Shown one piece after another: positions 50,560 to 59,461 of a DNA stretch of 64,000 nt. The notes below the pieces were generated by a model that had not been told where the DNA came from, made no database searches, and saw only the letters and a program-made list of their open reading frames with translations. Position numbers and translations under genes: made by a program. Within the stretch, counting starts at the first letter, position 1. Each line of letters begins with the position of its first letter. Source of the stretch: Rhodococcus qingshengii JCM 15477 (GTDB lineage Bacteria; Actinomycetota; Actinomycetes; Mycobacteriales; Mycobacteriaceae); NCBI RefSeq assembly GCF_023221595.1, contig NZ_CP096563.1:124001-188000 (forward strand). Direction: 5' to 3'.

Positions 50560-52011
50560 TCAAGAGGAAGCCGGTGTCACCACATCCAGCCGCGGTTGAT
50601 GCTGGTCGGTGTATGCCCACGGGCGGATCTTCTCCAGTGCTTTGCCGATCCGGAACACGGTCGGTTCGTCGTACGTATGGCCGACGATCTGGACGCCCGT
50701 GGGAACGCCGTTGTGTGCGTGTCCACTGGGCACCGCTAGTACGGGACACCGATTGGCGACGTTGAACGGCAAAGTGAGAAGTGCTTCGGCGGTGGTGTTC
50801 ACGTGCTGACCCGCCACGGTGAGGCCGTCGAGCAAAGACTCGCCTGCCGGGAAGGCGATGGTGCCCGAAGTCGGGCAGATCAGCGCATCGAAGGGAGCCA
50901 TCGCCTCGGCGAGCTCTCGTTGCATTTGGGTTTCCTTGCGAAGGCCGTCCAGAAATGACATTTCCGCAGCGCCCTTCGACGTGATCGCGACGTTGTCGAG
51001 CGTGTAGTCGGCAAGAAGATCACCGTGGACGCGAGCAACTTCCGCGACGGATGCACCCATGATCGTTCCGAAATGGACTTCCACCGCTGCTGCCATCGAA
51101 TCACGAGTCCACGGCAACTCGATCTCCTCGACGATCGCGCCGGCATCGACCAACGACTGTGCGAGAGCCCGGGTGTTCGCCTCGATGTCAGGCTCGATGG
51201 GGAAGTCACCGAGCCGCAGGCACAGGGCAATTCGCATTCCCTCGACCGACGGGTACTCGTGTGGCAGCGTGATCGCCGGCCTCAGGGAAGAATGGTCACG
51301 CGGGTCCGGCCCGATCAGAACGTTGGCCAAGAGAATTGCGTCGTCGACAGTTCGGGCCATCGGACCGTCGCCACGGTAGGAATCCATGGACAGCGGGGCG
51401 ACCCCGGCGATACGCCCGTACGATGCCTTGAGGCCGACGGTGCCGGTAAAGCCTGCCGGGCCTCGTGTCGACCCGCCGATGTCGGATGCTGTTGCCAGAG
51501 TGGTAGTTCCGGCGGCGAGTGCGGCGCCCGCACCTCCGGATGAACCTCCGGGGCTGTAATCGAGGTTCCAGGGATTGCGGGTCACGCCCCACAAAGGAGA
51601 GTGTGTGAACGCCGCGACGCAGAATTCCGGTGTCGTCGTGCGTGCGTGAATCAGGCCGCCTGCTGCCAGAACTCGGTCGATCACGGGTGCGTTCTCGCGG
51701 GCGATGTTGCCGCGTCCCGCCAGAGAGCCTTCGGTCAGCGACTTTCCGGCAATGGAGTGTTTTTCCTTGGCAGCTACCGGAATTCCCTCCAGCGGCCGCG
51801 GGTCGGGTCCTTGGCCGCGATACCGGCTCTCGGCATCCCGGGCGCCTGCGAGTGCCTCGTCGAACATCTCTTCGGTGAAGGCATTGATGTGAGGTTCGAG
51901 CTTCTGGGTTCGGTCGATGATTGCCTTTAGCAGTTCGACCGGAGACAATTCCCGCGCGCGAAAGTGAGCAATGGCTTCGGTGGCGCTGAGGTAGTGCAGT
52001 TCGTCTGACAT
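50560..52011 (-). CDS. Amidase-signature family hydrolase
   Basis: A 483-residue amidase. The glycine/serine signature YSPGGSSGGAGAALAAG is near residue 153, with DIGGSTRGPAGFTGTVG following. The usual catalytic Lys block is present as PVAAKEKHSIAG near 80. It is on the same strand as, and 33 bases after, the M20 and MFS genes, and probably hydrolyses an amide that is imported by the MFS protein. Confidence 0.88.
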   Translation of the reverse strand: MSDELHYLSATEAIAHFRARELSPVELLKAIIDRTQKLEPHINAFTEEMFDEALAGARDAESRYRGQGPDPRPLEGIPVAAKEKHSIAGKSLTEGSLAGRGNIARENAPVIDRVLAAGGLIHARTTTPEFCVAAFTHSPLWGVTRNPWNLDYSPGGSSGGAGAALAAGTTTLATASDIGGSTRGPAGFTGTVGLKASYGRIAGVAPLSMDSYRGDGPMARTVDDAILLANVLIGPDPRDHSSLRPAITLPHEYPSVEGMRIALCLRLGDFPIEPDIEANTRALAQSLVDAGAIVEEIELPWTRDSMAAAVEVHFGTIMGASVAEVARVHGDLLADYTLDNVAITSKGAAEMSFLDGLRKETQMQRELAEAMAPFDALICPTSGTIAFPAGESLLDGLTVAGQHVNTTAEALLTLPFNVANRCPVLAVPSGHAHNGVPTGVQIVGHTYDEPTVFRIGKALEKIRPWAYTDQHQPRLDVVTPASS

Positions 52012-52044
52012 GACGTTATCTCCCTGGGACAGTATGTGTGGGAA

Positions 52045-53307
52045 TCACGCGCTCCGCGCAAGGGCTCCCAGCGCGGCCGCGGTCATGGCTGTAACACCTT
52101 CGGGTAGGGCCGCGGCGGGATCTGGGGCGAAGCGCGGTGAATGATTGGACGGCGTGCCGGGTGGTATCCGTCCCTCAGCGAGCGCGGCAAGGGCGGTTCC
52201 GTCGAAACTTTGAAGTGCCGTTCCGCCGAAATGCCAGAATACGGAGGGGCATTGGGCGGCGGTGCCGAAGATGCCGAAGTCCTCGCTACCCGAAAGTGGT
52301 TGTGACAGAGTATGCATTCCCAAGCCGGCCTGTCGCAGGTCGGACATCACCGTGGACGTGGCGTCCGGAGTGTTGACCGTGGCCGGAAAGCCGTTGTACG
52401 CATGAACGTCCGGCGCGTCGGTGGCGCCTGCCCCGTCAGCTTCTGCGCGAGCGATCCTGCCCACCGATTCGAGCATGTGATCTCGCGACGACGCACTGAA
52501 AGTTCGCAGGCTGAGTAGCAGTTCGGCGTCGTCGGCAATGATGTTCGCAGCTGTGCCGGCGTGCAAGGCTCCCACCGTGAGCACAGGTGCTGTCGGGGTT
52601 GCCGCTTCATGAGCGACCAGACTTTGAATGCGCAGCGCGAAAGACGCTGCCATCAACAAAGGGTCGATGCATGCGTACGGTGATGACGCGTGTCCACCAC
52701 GGCCGTGAAAGACCACTCGTATCGTGTCGGATGCTGCCATCAAGATGTCGGGTTTGCTGACCAACATCCCCGCCGGAGTCGGGCCCACGTGCTGTCCCAG
52801 GCAGAGGTCCGGTCGTGGGAAGCGGTCGAAGATTCCGTCGTCGACCATCGCACGCGCGCCGGAGCCGGTCTCCTCAGCAGGCTGGAAGACCGCGACAACA
52901 GTCCCGGTGATCGATGTCGGATCCGCGGAAAGTGCTGCGCACGTGGCAAGTAGCGCGGTTACGTGGACATCGTGGCCACACGCATGCATGACTCCATCAG
53001 TTCTGGAGGCGTAGGACAGCCCGGTGTCTTCTGCCACCGGCAACGCGTCCATGTCGGCGCGTAGCAGGATCACCGGACCGCTGCTCCCTTCGAGAACACC
53101 GACGACACCCGTACCGCCGACCCCGACCGTGACGTCCCAGCCACCGATTCGCCGAAGTTCCTCGGCAACAATTGCGGCGGTGCGAGTTTCGTCGCCGGAC
53201 AACTCGGGGTGTGCGTGTAGGTCCCGGTAGAGCTCGAACCAGTGCGGCTCGACGGTTCGCAACCGCGACGGGTCTCCGAACTCGAGATTCGAAAGCAGTT
53301 GATTCAT
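52045..53307 (-). CDS. M20D-family amidohydrolase
   Basis: A 420-residue metallopeptidase-fold amidohydrolase. The metal motifs are DLHAHPELSG near residue 30, MHACGHDVHVT near 108 and FQPAEETGSGA near 142, with the HGRGGHASSP dimerisation loop near 205. The group cleaves N-acyl amino acids or IAA-type conjugates. It lies between the MFS transporter and the amidase in one catabolic unit, with the Lrp-like regulator divergent. Confidence 0.9.
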   Translation of the reverse strand: MNQLLSNLEFGDPSRLRTVEPHWFELYRDLHAHPELSGDETRTAAIVAEELRRIGGWDVTVGVGGTGVVGVLEGSSGPVILLRADMDALPVAEDTGLSYASRTDGVMHACGHDVHVTALLATCAALSADPTSITGTVVAVFQPAEETGSGARAMVDDGIFDRFPRPDLCLGQHVGPTPAGMLVSKPDILMAASDTIRVVFHGRGGHASSPYACIDPLLMAASFALRIQSLVAHEAATPTAPVLTVGALHAGTAANIIADDAELLLSLRTFSASSRDHMLESVGRIARAEADGAGATDAPDVHAYNGFPATVNTPDATSTVMSDLRQAGLGMHTLSQPLSGSEDFGIFGTAAQCPSVFWHFGGTALQSFDGTALAALAEGRIPPGTPSNHSPRFAPDPAAALPEGVTAMTAAALGALARSA

Positions 53308-53320
53308 GGTTGATCTTCTT

Positions 53321-54565
53321 TCAGTTGGCGGTTTTCAGTTGCACCAGGTTCAGCATCTTTTCCCGGGTTTGTGGTGCTGCCATGACCGCGACGATCGCCA
53401 CGACAGGCCCGAGCGCGAGAGATACGAACGCCGCTGACCAGGAGAGGTGGTCCACGATGAATCCGAATACCAACGGCGCGACTATTCCGGCGACCATGCC
53501 GCCGAAAATGATCATCGACGAGGCTGCTCCGACCACCGACGAAGGCAGGCTACGAAGCGGAAGTGCAAAACACGGCATGAAAGCGAAAGAGGCAGCGGCA
53601 GATCCGAGGGTGACGAGAACGACGAACAAGGCCGTGTTGGAGACGAAAGGAATCGAAACGAGCATCACGATGCACGCGAGCATGGACGGCACCACGACGA
53701 CACGACTGTTGCCAGCCAGTCGATCGGAGATTCGCCCGCCGATGACGGTGGTCACGGCGGCCACCACGGTAGCCGGAATCAGAAGGAGGCTTGCACTCGA
53801 GAGGGCGATTCCACGTTCGTCATGGAGGTAGGACGGAACCCACGACGACATCCCCCAGATCACGAAGTCGTATCCGAAGAACATCAAGGCGAAGAGCCAC
53901 ATCGCGCGGGAGCGAAGTACGGTGCGCATGTTGTCCCAGGAGGAATCCGGACCGTGGTCGTTCTCCGCCGGAAGTGCCGGCGGGAGCCACAACTTGATGC
54001 TGACGAGCGAGAGTACGCCGAGCGCCGCGACGGCCAGAAACATTCCACGCCAGCCGATCAACGGGAGAAGAGCTGCCGCAACAACGATGGCGAGAAGCGT
54101 ACCGACGGCGTTGGAACTGTTCATCCATCCTGTGGCAGTGGCACGTTGCTCCGGGATGCTCCGCTCGGCAACGAGCTTTACTGCAGCTGCCGGAAACACG
54201 CCCTGCGCGAGACCGAAGAGAAAGCGAACAACCAGAAGCGTCCCGAACGACCAGGCAAGGGCAGTGAGGCCGGTGAAGACACTCCACGCCACCAATCCGA
54301 TCAGAGCCATCCGGACTGCGCCGTATCGATCGGCGAGCAGTCCACCAGGCAGTTGGGCCAGCGTGTATGCAATGAAGAACGTGGAGATGATCAATCCGCG
54401 CTGGGAGTAGTCGAGATCGAACTCCTCACCGAGCAAGGGGAGAGCGAGGTTGATCGCCAGCCGATCTATGTAGTCGATCGCGTACGCGACGAACAGCAAC
54501 GCGACCGTGACTTTGGTGGAGCGAAGCACTGGGCCTCCAAGTGGTGAACCTGTGAAGTGATTCAC
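53321..54565 (-). CDS. MFS transporter (anion:cation symporter-like)
   Basis: A 414-residue major facilitator with 12 helices. The N-terminal YAIDYIDRLAINLALPLLGEE segment and GGLLADRYGAVRMALIG motif A resemble the hexuronate/organic-anion symporters. It starts the catabolic operon with M20 and amidase genes, so import of an N-acyl or amide compound is likely. A GTG 12 codons later is an alternative start. Confidence 0.85.
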   Translation of the reverse strand: MNHFTGSPLGGPVLRSTKVTVALLFVAYAIDYIDRLAINLALPLLGEEFDLDYSQRGLIISTFFIAYTLAQLPGGLLADRYGAVRMALIGLVAWSVFTGLTALAWSFGTLLVVRFLFGLAQGVFPAAAVKLVAERSIPEQRATATGWMNSSNAVGTLLAIVVAAALLPLIGWRGMFLAVAALGVLSLVSIKLWLPPALPAENDHGPDSSWDNMRTVLRSRAMWLFALMFFGYDFVIWGMSSWVPSYLHDERGIALSSASLLLIPATVVAAVTTVIGGRISDRLAGNSRVVVVPSMLACIVMLVSIPFVSNTALFVVLVTLGSAAASFAFMPCFALPLRSLPSSVVGAASSMIIFGGMVAGIVAPLVFGFIVDHLSWSAAFVSLALGPVVAIVAVMAAPQTREKMLNLVQLKTAN

Positions 54566-54604
54566 ACATCTTTGGCAAACAGGCAGGGATCACCGACCAG
54601 AATG

Positions 54605-54623
54605 CAGTAATCCGGCAATACTG
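54605..54623. promoter_or_regulatory. Possible operator in the divergent MFS/Lrp-like intergenic region
   Basis: CAGTA (54605-54609) and TACTG (54619-54623) are inverted arms 9 bases apart, just upstream of the Lrp-type gene. A short, single observation; binding is unproven. Confidence 0.3.
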
Positions 54624-54628
54624 GCCTG

Positions 54629-55663
54629 ATGAAGCCGGAATCCGACACATTCGTGATCGCGGAATCTGATCTGGAGATCATCAATGCACTTCAGCTCAAC
54701 CCCCGCGCGTCGTGGACGCAGTTGTCGTCAGTGCTCGACATGGATTCGACGACGATCGCCCGCCGGTGGCGTCGCCTCGTCTCGAACGGTCATTCGTGGG
54801 TCAACGCGGTCGCAATCGGTCGAACCCACATATTCGGCTATCTCCTGATCAGGACCACACAGGATTCCGTTGCCGACGTGGGGGAGCTGTTACGTCAACT
54901 CTCCTGTGCCTATCTGTTGGCCAGGACGGAAGGCGAGTACGAGTACTTCGTCGGAGTCGTGGCCGCCGACCACAAGAGTTTGGACGCCTTGGTGTGTGAG
55001 CACCTTGCCGCCGATCCTGGAATTCTGTCGATCAGAAGCCGGGTCGGGGTGAAGGTGTACCGGGACGGGTTCAGCTGGGAGCCGGGCGCTCTGGGGCAAG
55101 CGGGTCGGGCTCGGCTGGCAACGGCATCGACAAAGGGCGCTGCGGTGCCGGCAGATCCGACAGAGTTCCGCGAGTCCGACGGTGCCCTGTTGGAGGCGCT
55201 CGGCCGTGACGGACGTGCCAGCTACGCGCGCCTCGCCGCGATTTGTGGAACGAACGAGACTGCGATTCGACGGCGCTTGGCCCAACTGACTGCGTCGCAA
55301 CAGTTGATTTTCCGCTGCGATGTCTCGCAACAGGCTGTCGGTTCACCGTTCGAAGTGATCTTCGATGTCGCTGTGGACGGTTCCACCGACGAACTCGGCA
55401 ATCTTGTGTCGAGTTGGCCGGAGATCAGATTGTTGGTGGCGACTACCGGAACAGCGAACATGTTGATCAGCGTGTGGCTGAGCGGCCTCGCGCAGAGTCT
55501 TGTCGTCGAGGATCGACTCCGCCGAATCGGTAGTGTGCGGATCCTCGATCGACGTGTCTCGCTGTACCCGATGAAGCGGTTCGGGCAGCTACTCGGACCG
55601 AGCGGAGTGGCGGAAGGTCATGTCCCGGTCGCAATTTGGGGTGCCGGCGACGTTATTCGTTGA
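54629..55663 (+). CDS. Double Lrp/AsnC-family regulator
   Basis: A 344-residue protein with two Lrp-like units. Each has an N-terminal helix-turn-helix: DLEIINALQLNPRASWTQLS near residue 14, then DGALLEALGRDGRASYARLA near 185. Each is followed by a ligand-type alpha/beta half. This tandem form is a known variant. It is divergent from the MFS/M20/amidase genes with 63 bases between, and is the natural candidate for their control. Confidence 0.85.
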   Translation: MKPESDTFVIAESDLEIINALQLNPRASWTQLSSVLDMDSTTIARRWRRLVSNGHSWVNAVAIGRTHIFGYLLIRTTQDSVADVGELLRQLSCAYLLARTEGEYEYFVGVVAADHKSLDALVCEHLAADPGILSIRSRVGVKVYRDGFSWEPGALGQAGRARLATASTKGAAVPADPTEFRESDGALLEALGRDGRASYARLAAICGTNETAIRRRLAQLTASQQLIFRCDVSQQAVGSPFEVIFDVAVDGSTDELGNLVSSWPEIRLLVATTGTANMLISVWLSGLAQSLVVEDRLRRIGSVRILDRRVSLYPMKRFGQLLGPSGVAEGHVPVAIWGAGDVIR

Positions 55664-55666
55664 GCG

Positions 55667-56380
55667 TCAGTCGATCGGCGTCCGATTGTCGTCGACGAGG
55701 TGTGTAGCGGAGTCGGTCGCACGGGAGCGCTTCCAGATCATCCGTGCCAGCGCACCCAGTACGGACACTGCCAGGACAACGCCACCGCCGATGATGCCGG
55801 CCGACGAGTCCGGGAAGATGCCCTCGAGCAGCAGCCAGACACCGAAGACGAAGAACAGCACCGCGGCGCCGATCTTGATGAATCCGTCCGGAAGGTGCTT
55901 GCCCAGCACCGAGCCGACGATGATGGCGAGAGCGTCGGCCGCCACCATGCCTACCGTCGACCCGATCCAGACGCCGATCCAGTCGTTGTCAGTCGCAAGG
56001 GTGATGGTGGCGAGCATGGTCTTGTCGCCGAGTTCTGCCAGGAAGAAGGCCGAGGCGACGGCGATGAAGGCGGATCGCGTGACGCGACCGGCCTTGTTCT
56101 GCTCGTCGTCGGTGAGATCGTCACCGCGCAAGGTCCAGAGGCCGAAGATCAGGAAAGCGATACCGCCGACGATGGAAATCGCCGCGGTGGGGAGGGCGAC
56201 GCCCAGGTAGTGGCCGACGGCGACCGAGACGAGGTGAACAAGGGTGGTGGCGACGGTGATTCCGCCGAGGACGACCCACCAGCGATAGCGCAAGGCAAAC
56301 GTCATTGCCATCAGTTGGGACTTGTCACCGAGTTCTGCGACAAAAATGACGCCGAAACTCAAAAGTATTGCGGCAAGCAA
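55667..56380 (-). CDS. GDT1/TMEM165-family manganese exporter
   Basis: A 237-residue membrane protein with six helices in two inverted halves. Each half carries the family motif: VAELGDKSQLMA near residue 13 and LAELGDKTMLAT near 115. The family transports Mn2+ (or Ca2+) out of the cytoplasm. The TTG start at 56380 has a strong GGAGGAG site 6 bases upstream; no ATG fits. It is preceded by a manganese riboswitch, which supports the Mn2+ assignment. Confidence 0.9.
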   Translation of the reverse strand: MLAAILLSFGVIFVAELGDKSQLMAMTFALRYRWWVVLGGITVATTLVHLVSVAVGHYLGVALPTAAISIVGGIAFLIFGLWTLRGDDLTDDEQNKAGRVTRSAFIAVASAFFLAELGDKTMLATITLATDNDWIGVWIGSTVGMVAADALAIIVGSVLGKHLPDGFIKIGAAVLFFVFGVWLLLEGIFPDSSAGIIGGGVVLAVSVLGALARMIWKRSRATDSATHLVDDNRTPID

Positions 56381-56386
56381 GATTTA

Positions 56387-56430
56387 CTCCTCCGGTCGGT
56401 GTAGGTCGGAGGAAAAATGCGAGCCTCCGG
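56387..56430 (-). promoter_or_regulatory. Riboswitch expression platform with mutually exclusive ribosome-site pairing
   Basis: On the transcribed strand a CCTCCG (56412-56407) can pair with an upstream CGGAGG (56429-56424) or with the CGGAGG of the ribosome site (56394-56389). The first pairing would free the ribosome site and the second would hide it. Confidence 0.5.
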
Positions 56431-56463
56431 CCTGGGCAGGCGCAGTGGGTGCGCTTGTCCGGC

Positions 56464-56589
56464 CGAAGGTCTCGCCCACCGAGGCCACAGGACCTTCGGT
56501 TCGCCAGGCCGGGTGCTTCGCGATCCGCACCAGGCGGAGCGCGTCGAACCAGTATGTCGACACGGGCGATTGGGGGCTACTCCCCTTCG
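56464..56589 (-). ncRNA. yybP-ykoY manganese riboswitch aptamer
   Basis: On the minus strand the leader contains CGAAGGGGAGTAGCC at its 5' end, the conserved GTCGACATACTGG in the middle (around 56551-56562), and GCGAGACCTTCG at its 3' end. CGAAGG (56589-56584) and CCTTCG (56469-56464) close the P1 stem. The GGGGAGTAG and GACATACT boxes are the two conserved loops that bind Mn2+. It lies directly upstream of the GDT1-type exporter. Confidence 0.85.
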
Positions 56590-56674
56590 TTGCTGCCCAC
56601 GTTAGCGCGCCTGAAACGAATTGGCAAAGCGCACAGCAAGTTTGGGAGTCCGAACTTATCGCTTACCGGGGCCG

Positions 56675-57202
56675 TCACGAGGCGAGGAGCATGGCCAAAA
56701 CAGCGGTGTCGGGATCGCTGATCGGATCGATGCCGACACGACTGATCATGGAGACGACTGTGCCGTCCGGCTCAGCCTCGACCCACGCCGCACGATGCTC
56801 CAAACCCAGATAGGGAAGGCCTGGCAGCAGTACGCACCCCGACGCGCTGCCCTCGCATTCCGGCAGGCTGGGCGTGGTTTCCGACGGTGGGTGCAGCATG
56901 ATCAGCGCCGGTGGCTGATGGTCGGAGAAACGGCCGGGTGTCAAGGCGAAATCGCCGAGTACCGGACCTTCGGCAACCACCAGACCGACGGTGCCCGGCT
57001 GCGGATCTTCGGGAACGTCTTCACGGACCCCGAAGACCGTCGTGGTCGGCAACAAACCTGGCATCGAGGCCACGCGGACAGCCAATGCGAGAAGCTGCGC
57101 CCACTCCTGGGTGGTGTCCGGCCAACGACCGGAAATGACGAACCCCTGCAAAGACCCAGCGGCTTGGAACGGAGAAATGCCTATTGCTTCGTTTCTGTTC
57201 AT
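56675..57202 (-). CDS. Hypothetical protein, no recognised domain
   Basis: A 175-residue soluble protein from ATG 57202, which follows GGGAGG at 8 bases. It has no signal peptide or membrane helix. It begins MNRNEAIGISPFQAAGSLQG and has several Pro/Gly turns. The start of the DUF1254 gene lies 165 bases away in the opposite direction. I do not recognise a family, and the neighbouring riboswitch belongs to a different gene. Confidence 0.6.
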   Translation of the reverse strand: MNRNEAIGISPFQAAGSLQGFVISGRWPDTTQEWAQLLALAVRVASMPGLLPTTTVFGVREDVPEDPQPGTVGLVVAEGPVLGDFALTPGRFSDHQPPALIMLHPPSETTPSLPECEGSASGCVLLPGLPYLGLEHRAAWVEAEPDGTVVSMISRVGIDPISDPDTAVLAMLLAS

Positions 57203-57367
57203 TTCTGTTCCTCCCTCGGTGCTGGGGCAAATCTCGGGCAGACGCGCATGCGTCGGTCCGGCACACCTCGTTGGGTAATCGAAATATGCACCCATTCGGT
57301 ACTGGCACACAAGAGAGGGAGAGTGCCAGCCAGGTTTGCGCTGGTGAGGGCGGTGGTATGCGCAGAC

Positions 57368-58717
57368 ATGACTCTGTCGAAGAACCGTTCTCGGCTGGAA
57401 GACCTGGCAACGCAGGCGTGGATCTTCGGATATCCCCTGTTGATTGCTGCGGTATCGCGGGATGTCATGACGGCGGTGCCTTCGCCGGTGGCGATGAAAG
57501 CCCCGCTCAACCAGTTCGCATACGCGCGTACGACGCCGGATGCGACCTTCACCGATGTCGTCTCACCCAACGCGGACACTCTCTACTCGTCGGGGTGGCT
57601 GGACGTCTCGACGGAACCGCAGGTGCTCGCACTGCCGGACTTCGGCACGCGGTACTGGCTGGTCCCCATCCTCGACGCGTGGAGCGACGTGTTCACGGTT
57701 CCGGGATCTCGGACAGTCGGGCGGACCGGGGGACCGTACCTGGTGGCCGGGCCGAATTGGAAAGGCAACGTGCCCAAGGGTTTGACGCTGCTGCGGTCTC
57801 CGACGGCGATGAACTGGATAGTCGCCCGCTACGCGACGTCGGGGGGAACAGACCTGGCAGAAGTGCACAGCCTGCAGGACCGGACGCGACTCACTCCTCT
57901 GTCGGAGTGGACGGGTGACCCGCAGGACTACACGCCTGGTGAAATGCCGGTGAACCCTGCCGTCGACACGCGGACGCCGCCGGTGGACCAGGTGGCCGCC
58001 ATGGACGGCGAGGCATTCTTCACCAGACTCGACGCACTTCTCGACGACAATCCTCCGCGTCCGGAGGACACCGAGATGATGAAACAACTGTCCGACATAG
58101 GAATCGGCTCCTCCTTGCCCTGGAGGTCGCGTCCGCAGGAGGTACGTGATGCCCTCGATAGAGCTGCGCGAACCGGTATGGACGTGCTGAGCGAGATCGC
58201 CGAAGAGGCCGAGGGCAGTCCGAAGAACGGCTGGACGATGCACCGCGGCTTGGGGCACTACGGAACCCATTACGCTCAGCGGGCTCTGATCGTCTGGCTC
58301 GGTTTCGGGGCCAATCTCGACGCTGATGCCGTGTACCCGCATGCCACGACGGACGTCGACGGGAAGCCGCTGACCGGGGCGAAGAAGTACGTCCTGCACT
58401 TCGAGAAGGACGAGCTGCCACCGGTCGAGGGCTTCTGGTCGCTCACGATGATGAACGAGCGGCAGTTCTTCGTGGACAACCCGATCGACCGATACGCGAT
58501 TGGCGATCGAAGCGATCTGGTGTTTGCCGACGACGGTTCCCTTGACATCTATCTCCAGCACGAATCCCCTGGTGGTGAGAAGGAGCGGAACTGGCTGCCG
58601 GCTCCGTCCGGCGACTTCAACGTCTTTCTGCGCCTGTACTGGCCGAAGGCGGCAGTGCTGTCGGGATCGTGGACTGCGCCCGGTATTCGAGAAGCAAGTA
58701 TTCGAGAAGCAGGCTGA
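57368..58717 (+). CDS. DUF1254/DUF1214 family protein
   Basis: A 449-residue protein. The N-terminal DUF1254 domain (about 20-155) includes VVSPNADTLYSSGWLDVS, and a C-terminal DUF1214 domain (about 335-440) includes FWSLTMMNERQFFVDNPIDR. These paired domains are common and uncharacterised. I start it at ATG 57368. Its last codons contain a 15-bp tandem duplication (58683-58711) that repeats the residues IREA before the stop. Confidence 0.8.
   Translation: MTLSKNRSRLEDLATQAWIFGYPLLIAAVSRDVMTAVPSPVAMKAPLNQFAYARTTPDATFTDVVSPNADTLYSSGWLDVSTEPQVLALPDFGTRYWLVPILDAWSDVFTVPGSRTVGRTGGPYLVAGPNWKGNVPKGLTLLRSPTAMNWIVARYATSGGTDLAEVHSLQDRTRLTPLSEWTGDPQDYTPGEMPVNPAVDTRTPPVDQVAAMDGEAFFTRLDALLDDNPPRPEDTEMMKQLSDIGIGSSLPWRSRPQEVRDALDRAARTGMDVLSEIAEEAEGSPKNGWTMHRGLGHYGTHYAQRALIVWLGFGANLDADAVYPHATTDVDGKPLTGAKKYVLHFEKDELPPVEGFWSLTMMNERQFFVDNPIDRYAIGDRSDLVFADDGSLDIYLQHESPGGEKERNWLPAPSGDFNVFLRLYWPKAAVLSGSWTAPGIREASIREAG
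58683..58711 (+). repeat. Tandem duplication at the 3' end of the DUF1254/1214 gene
   Basis: GTATTCGAGAAGCA at 58683-58696 recurs at 58698-58711. The 15-base period keeps the frame and duplicates five codons. Confidence 0.9.
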
Positions 58718-58873
58718 AAGTCCCCTCGCTTCGTACCCGAAGAGCACAACTCGGTATCAGCCGCGCGTTTCGATGGGCGGAAAGGTCACAAGAGTCATAC
58801 GATCTGTCGGTATTGCCCTGTTTGAAGAGCTGTTGAATCGGTCAGAGACACCCGCTTGTTTCGGAGGCTACTG

Positions 58874-59446
58874 ATGGTCACGCAGAATCCGTTCGTGCAG
58901 TACGGCAAAGAGATCTGGTGGATGATCCTGATCCGCGGAATCTTCGGCGTGATCTTCGGAATCATCGCGCTCGTGTGGCCGGGAATTACCGTGGTGGCCT
59001 TGGTTTTCCTGTTCGGTATCTACTCCATCGCCGACGGTTTGATCACGATAGTTCGCGCCATCCGGGACCGCGAGCATCTGAGCTCGTGGGGTTGGTGGGT
59101 GTTCACGGGCGTCGTCTCGGTCGGAGCCGGCATCGTCGCGCTGGTCTGGCCGGGCATCACTGCGCTGGTGCTGCTGTACATAATTGCCTTCTACGCCATC
59201 ATGTTCGGAATCTTCGGAATTGTCGGCGCCTTCAAGATGAAGGCGCTGCCCGGATCCAGTTGGGGATGGTTGCTCGCCGCATCGGTGCTTGCTGTCATCT
59301 TCGGCATCATTCTTCTCATCGCGCCCGGCGAAGGCATCATCAGCCTCATCTGGTTGTTGGGTTGGTACGCAATCCTGTTCGGCCTCTTCATGATCGTGGG
59401 AGCATTCCAGATCAGGAGCCGGGCAAAGGAAGCCGGTGTTCTCTAA
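58874..59446 (+). CDS. HdeD/DUF308-family membrane protein
   Basis: A 190-residue protein with six membrane segments in three similar pairs. WPGIT occurs in the first two, and each pair ends with a YxIxxG-type helix (FGIYSIADGLITIV, FYAIMFGIFGIV, WYAILFGLFMIV). HdeD is linked to acid stress in enterobacteria; here the role is not known. The ATG at 58874 has GGAGG 6 bases upstream. Its end overlaps the PerM-type gene. Confidence 0.85.
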   Translation: MVTQNPFVQYGKEIWWMILIRGIFGVIFGIIALVWPGITVVALVFLFGIYSIADGLITIVRAIRDREHLSSWGWWVFTGVVSVGAGIVALVWPGITALVLLYIIAFYAIMFGIFGIVGAFKMKALPGSSWGWLLAASVLAVIFGIILLIAPGEGIISLIWLLGWYAILFGLFMIVGAFQIRSRAKEAGVL

Positions 59447-59461
59447 GCCGGTGTTCTCTAA
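59432..59461 (+). repeat. Perfect 15-bp tandem duplication at the HdeD/PerM junction
   Basis: GCCGGTGTTCTCTAA occurs twice in direct succession (59432-59446 and 59447-59461). The first copy holds the HdeD stop, and each copy holds a GTG that could start the next gene. Confidence 0.92.

Noticed and set aside
50531..50749. Minus-strand frame ending IAEEIRAWL, almost the same as the C terminus of the binding protein
   Set aside because: The likeness arises because the terminator stem there is a perfect inverted repeat; the frame itself is antisense noise within the amidase gene.
56621..57367. N-terminal extension of the DUF1254/1214 gene
   Set aside because: The frame is open but antisense to a gene with its own strong ribosome site, and the sequence is compositionally a shadow; the ATG at 57368 fits the domain start.
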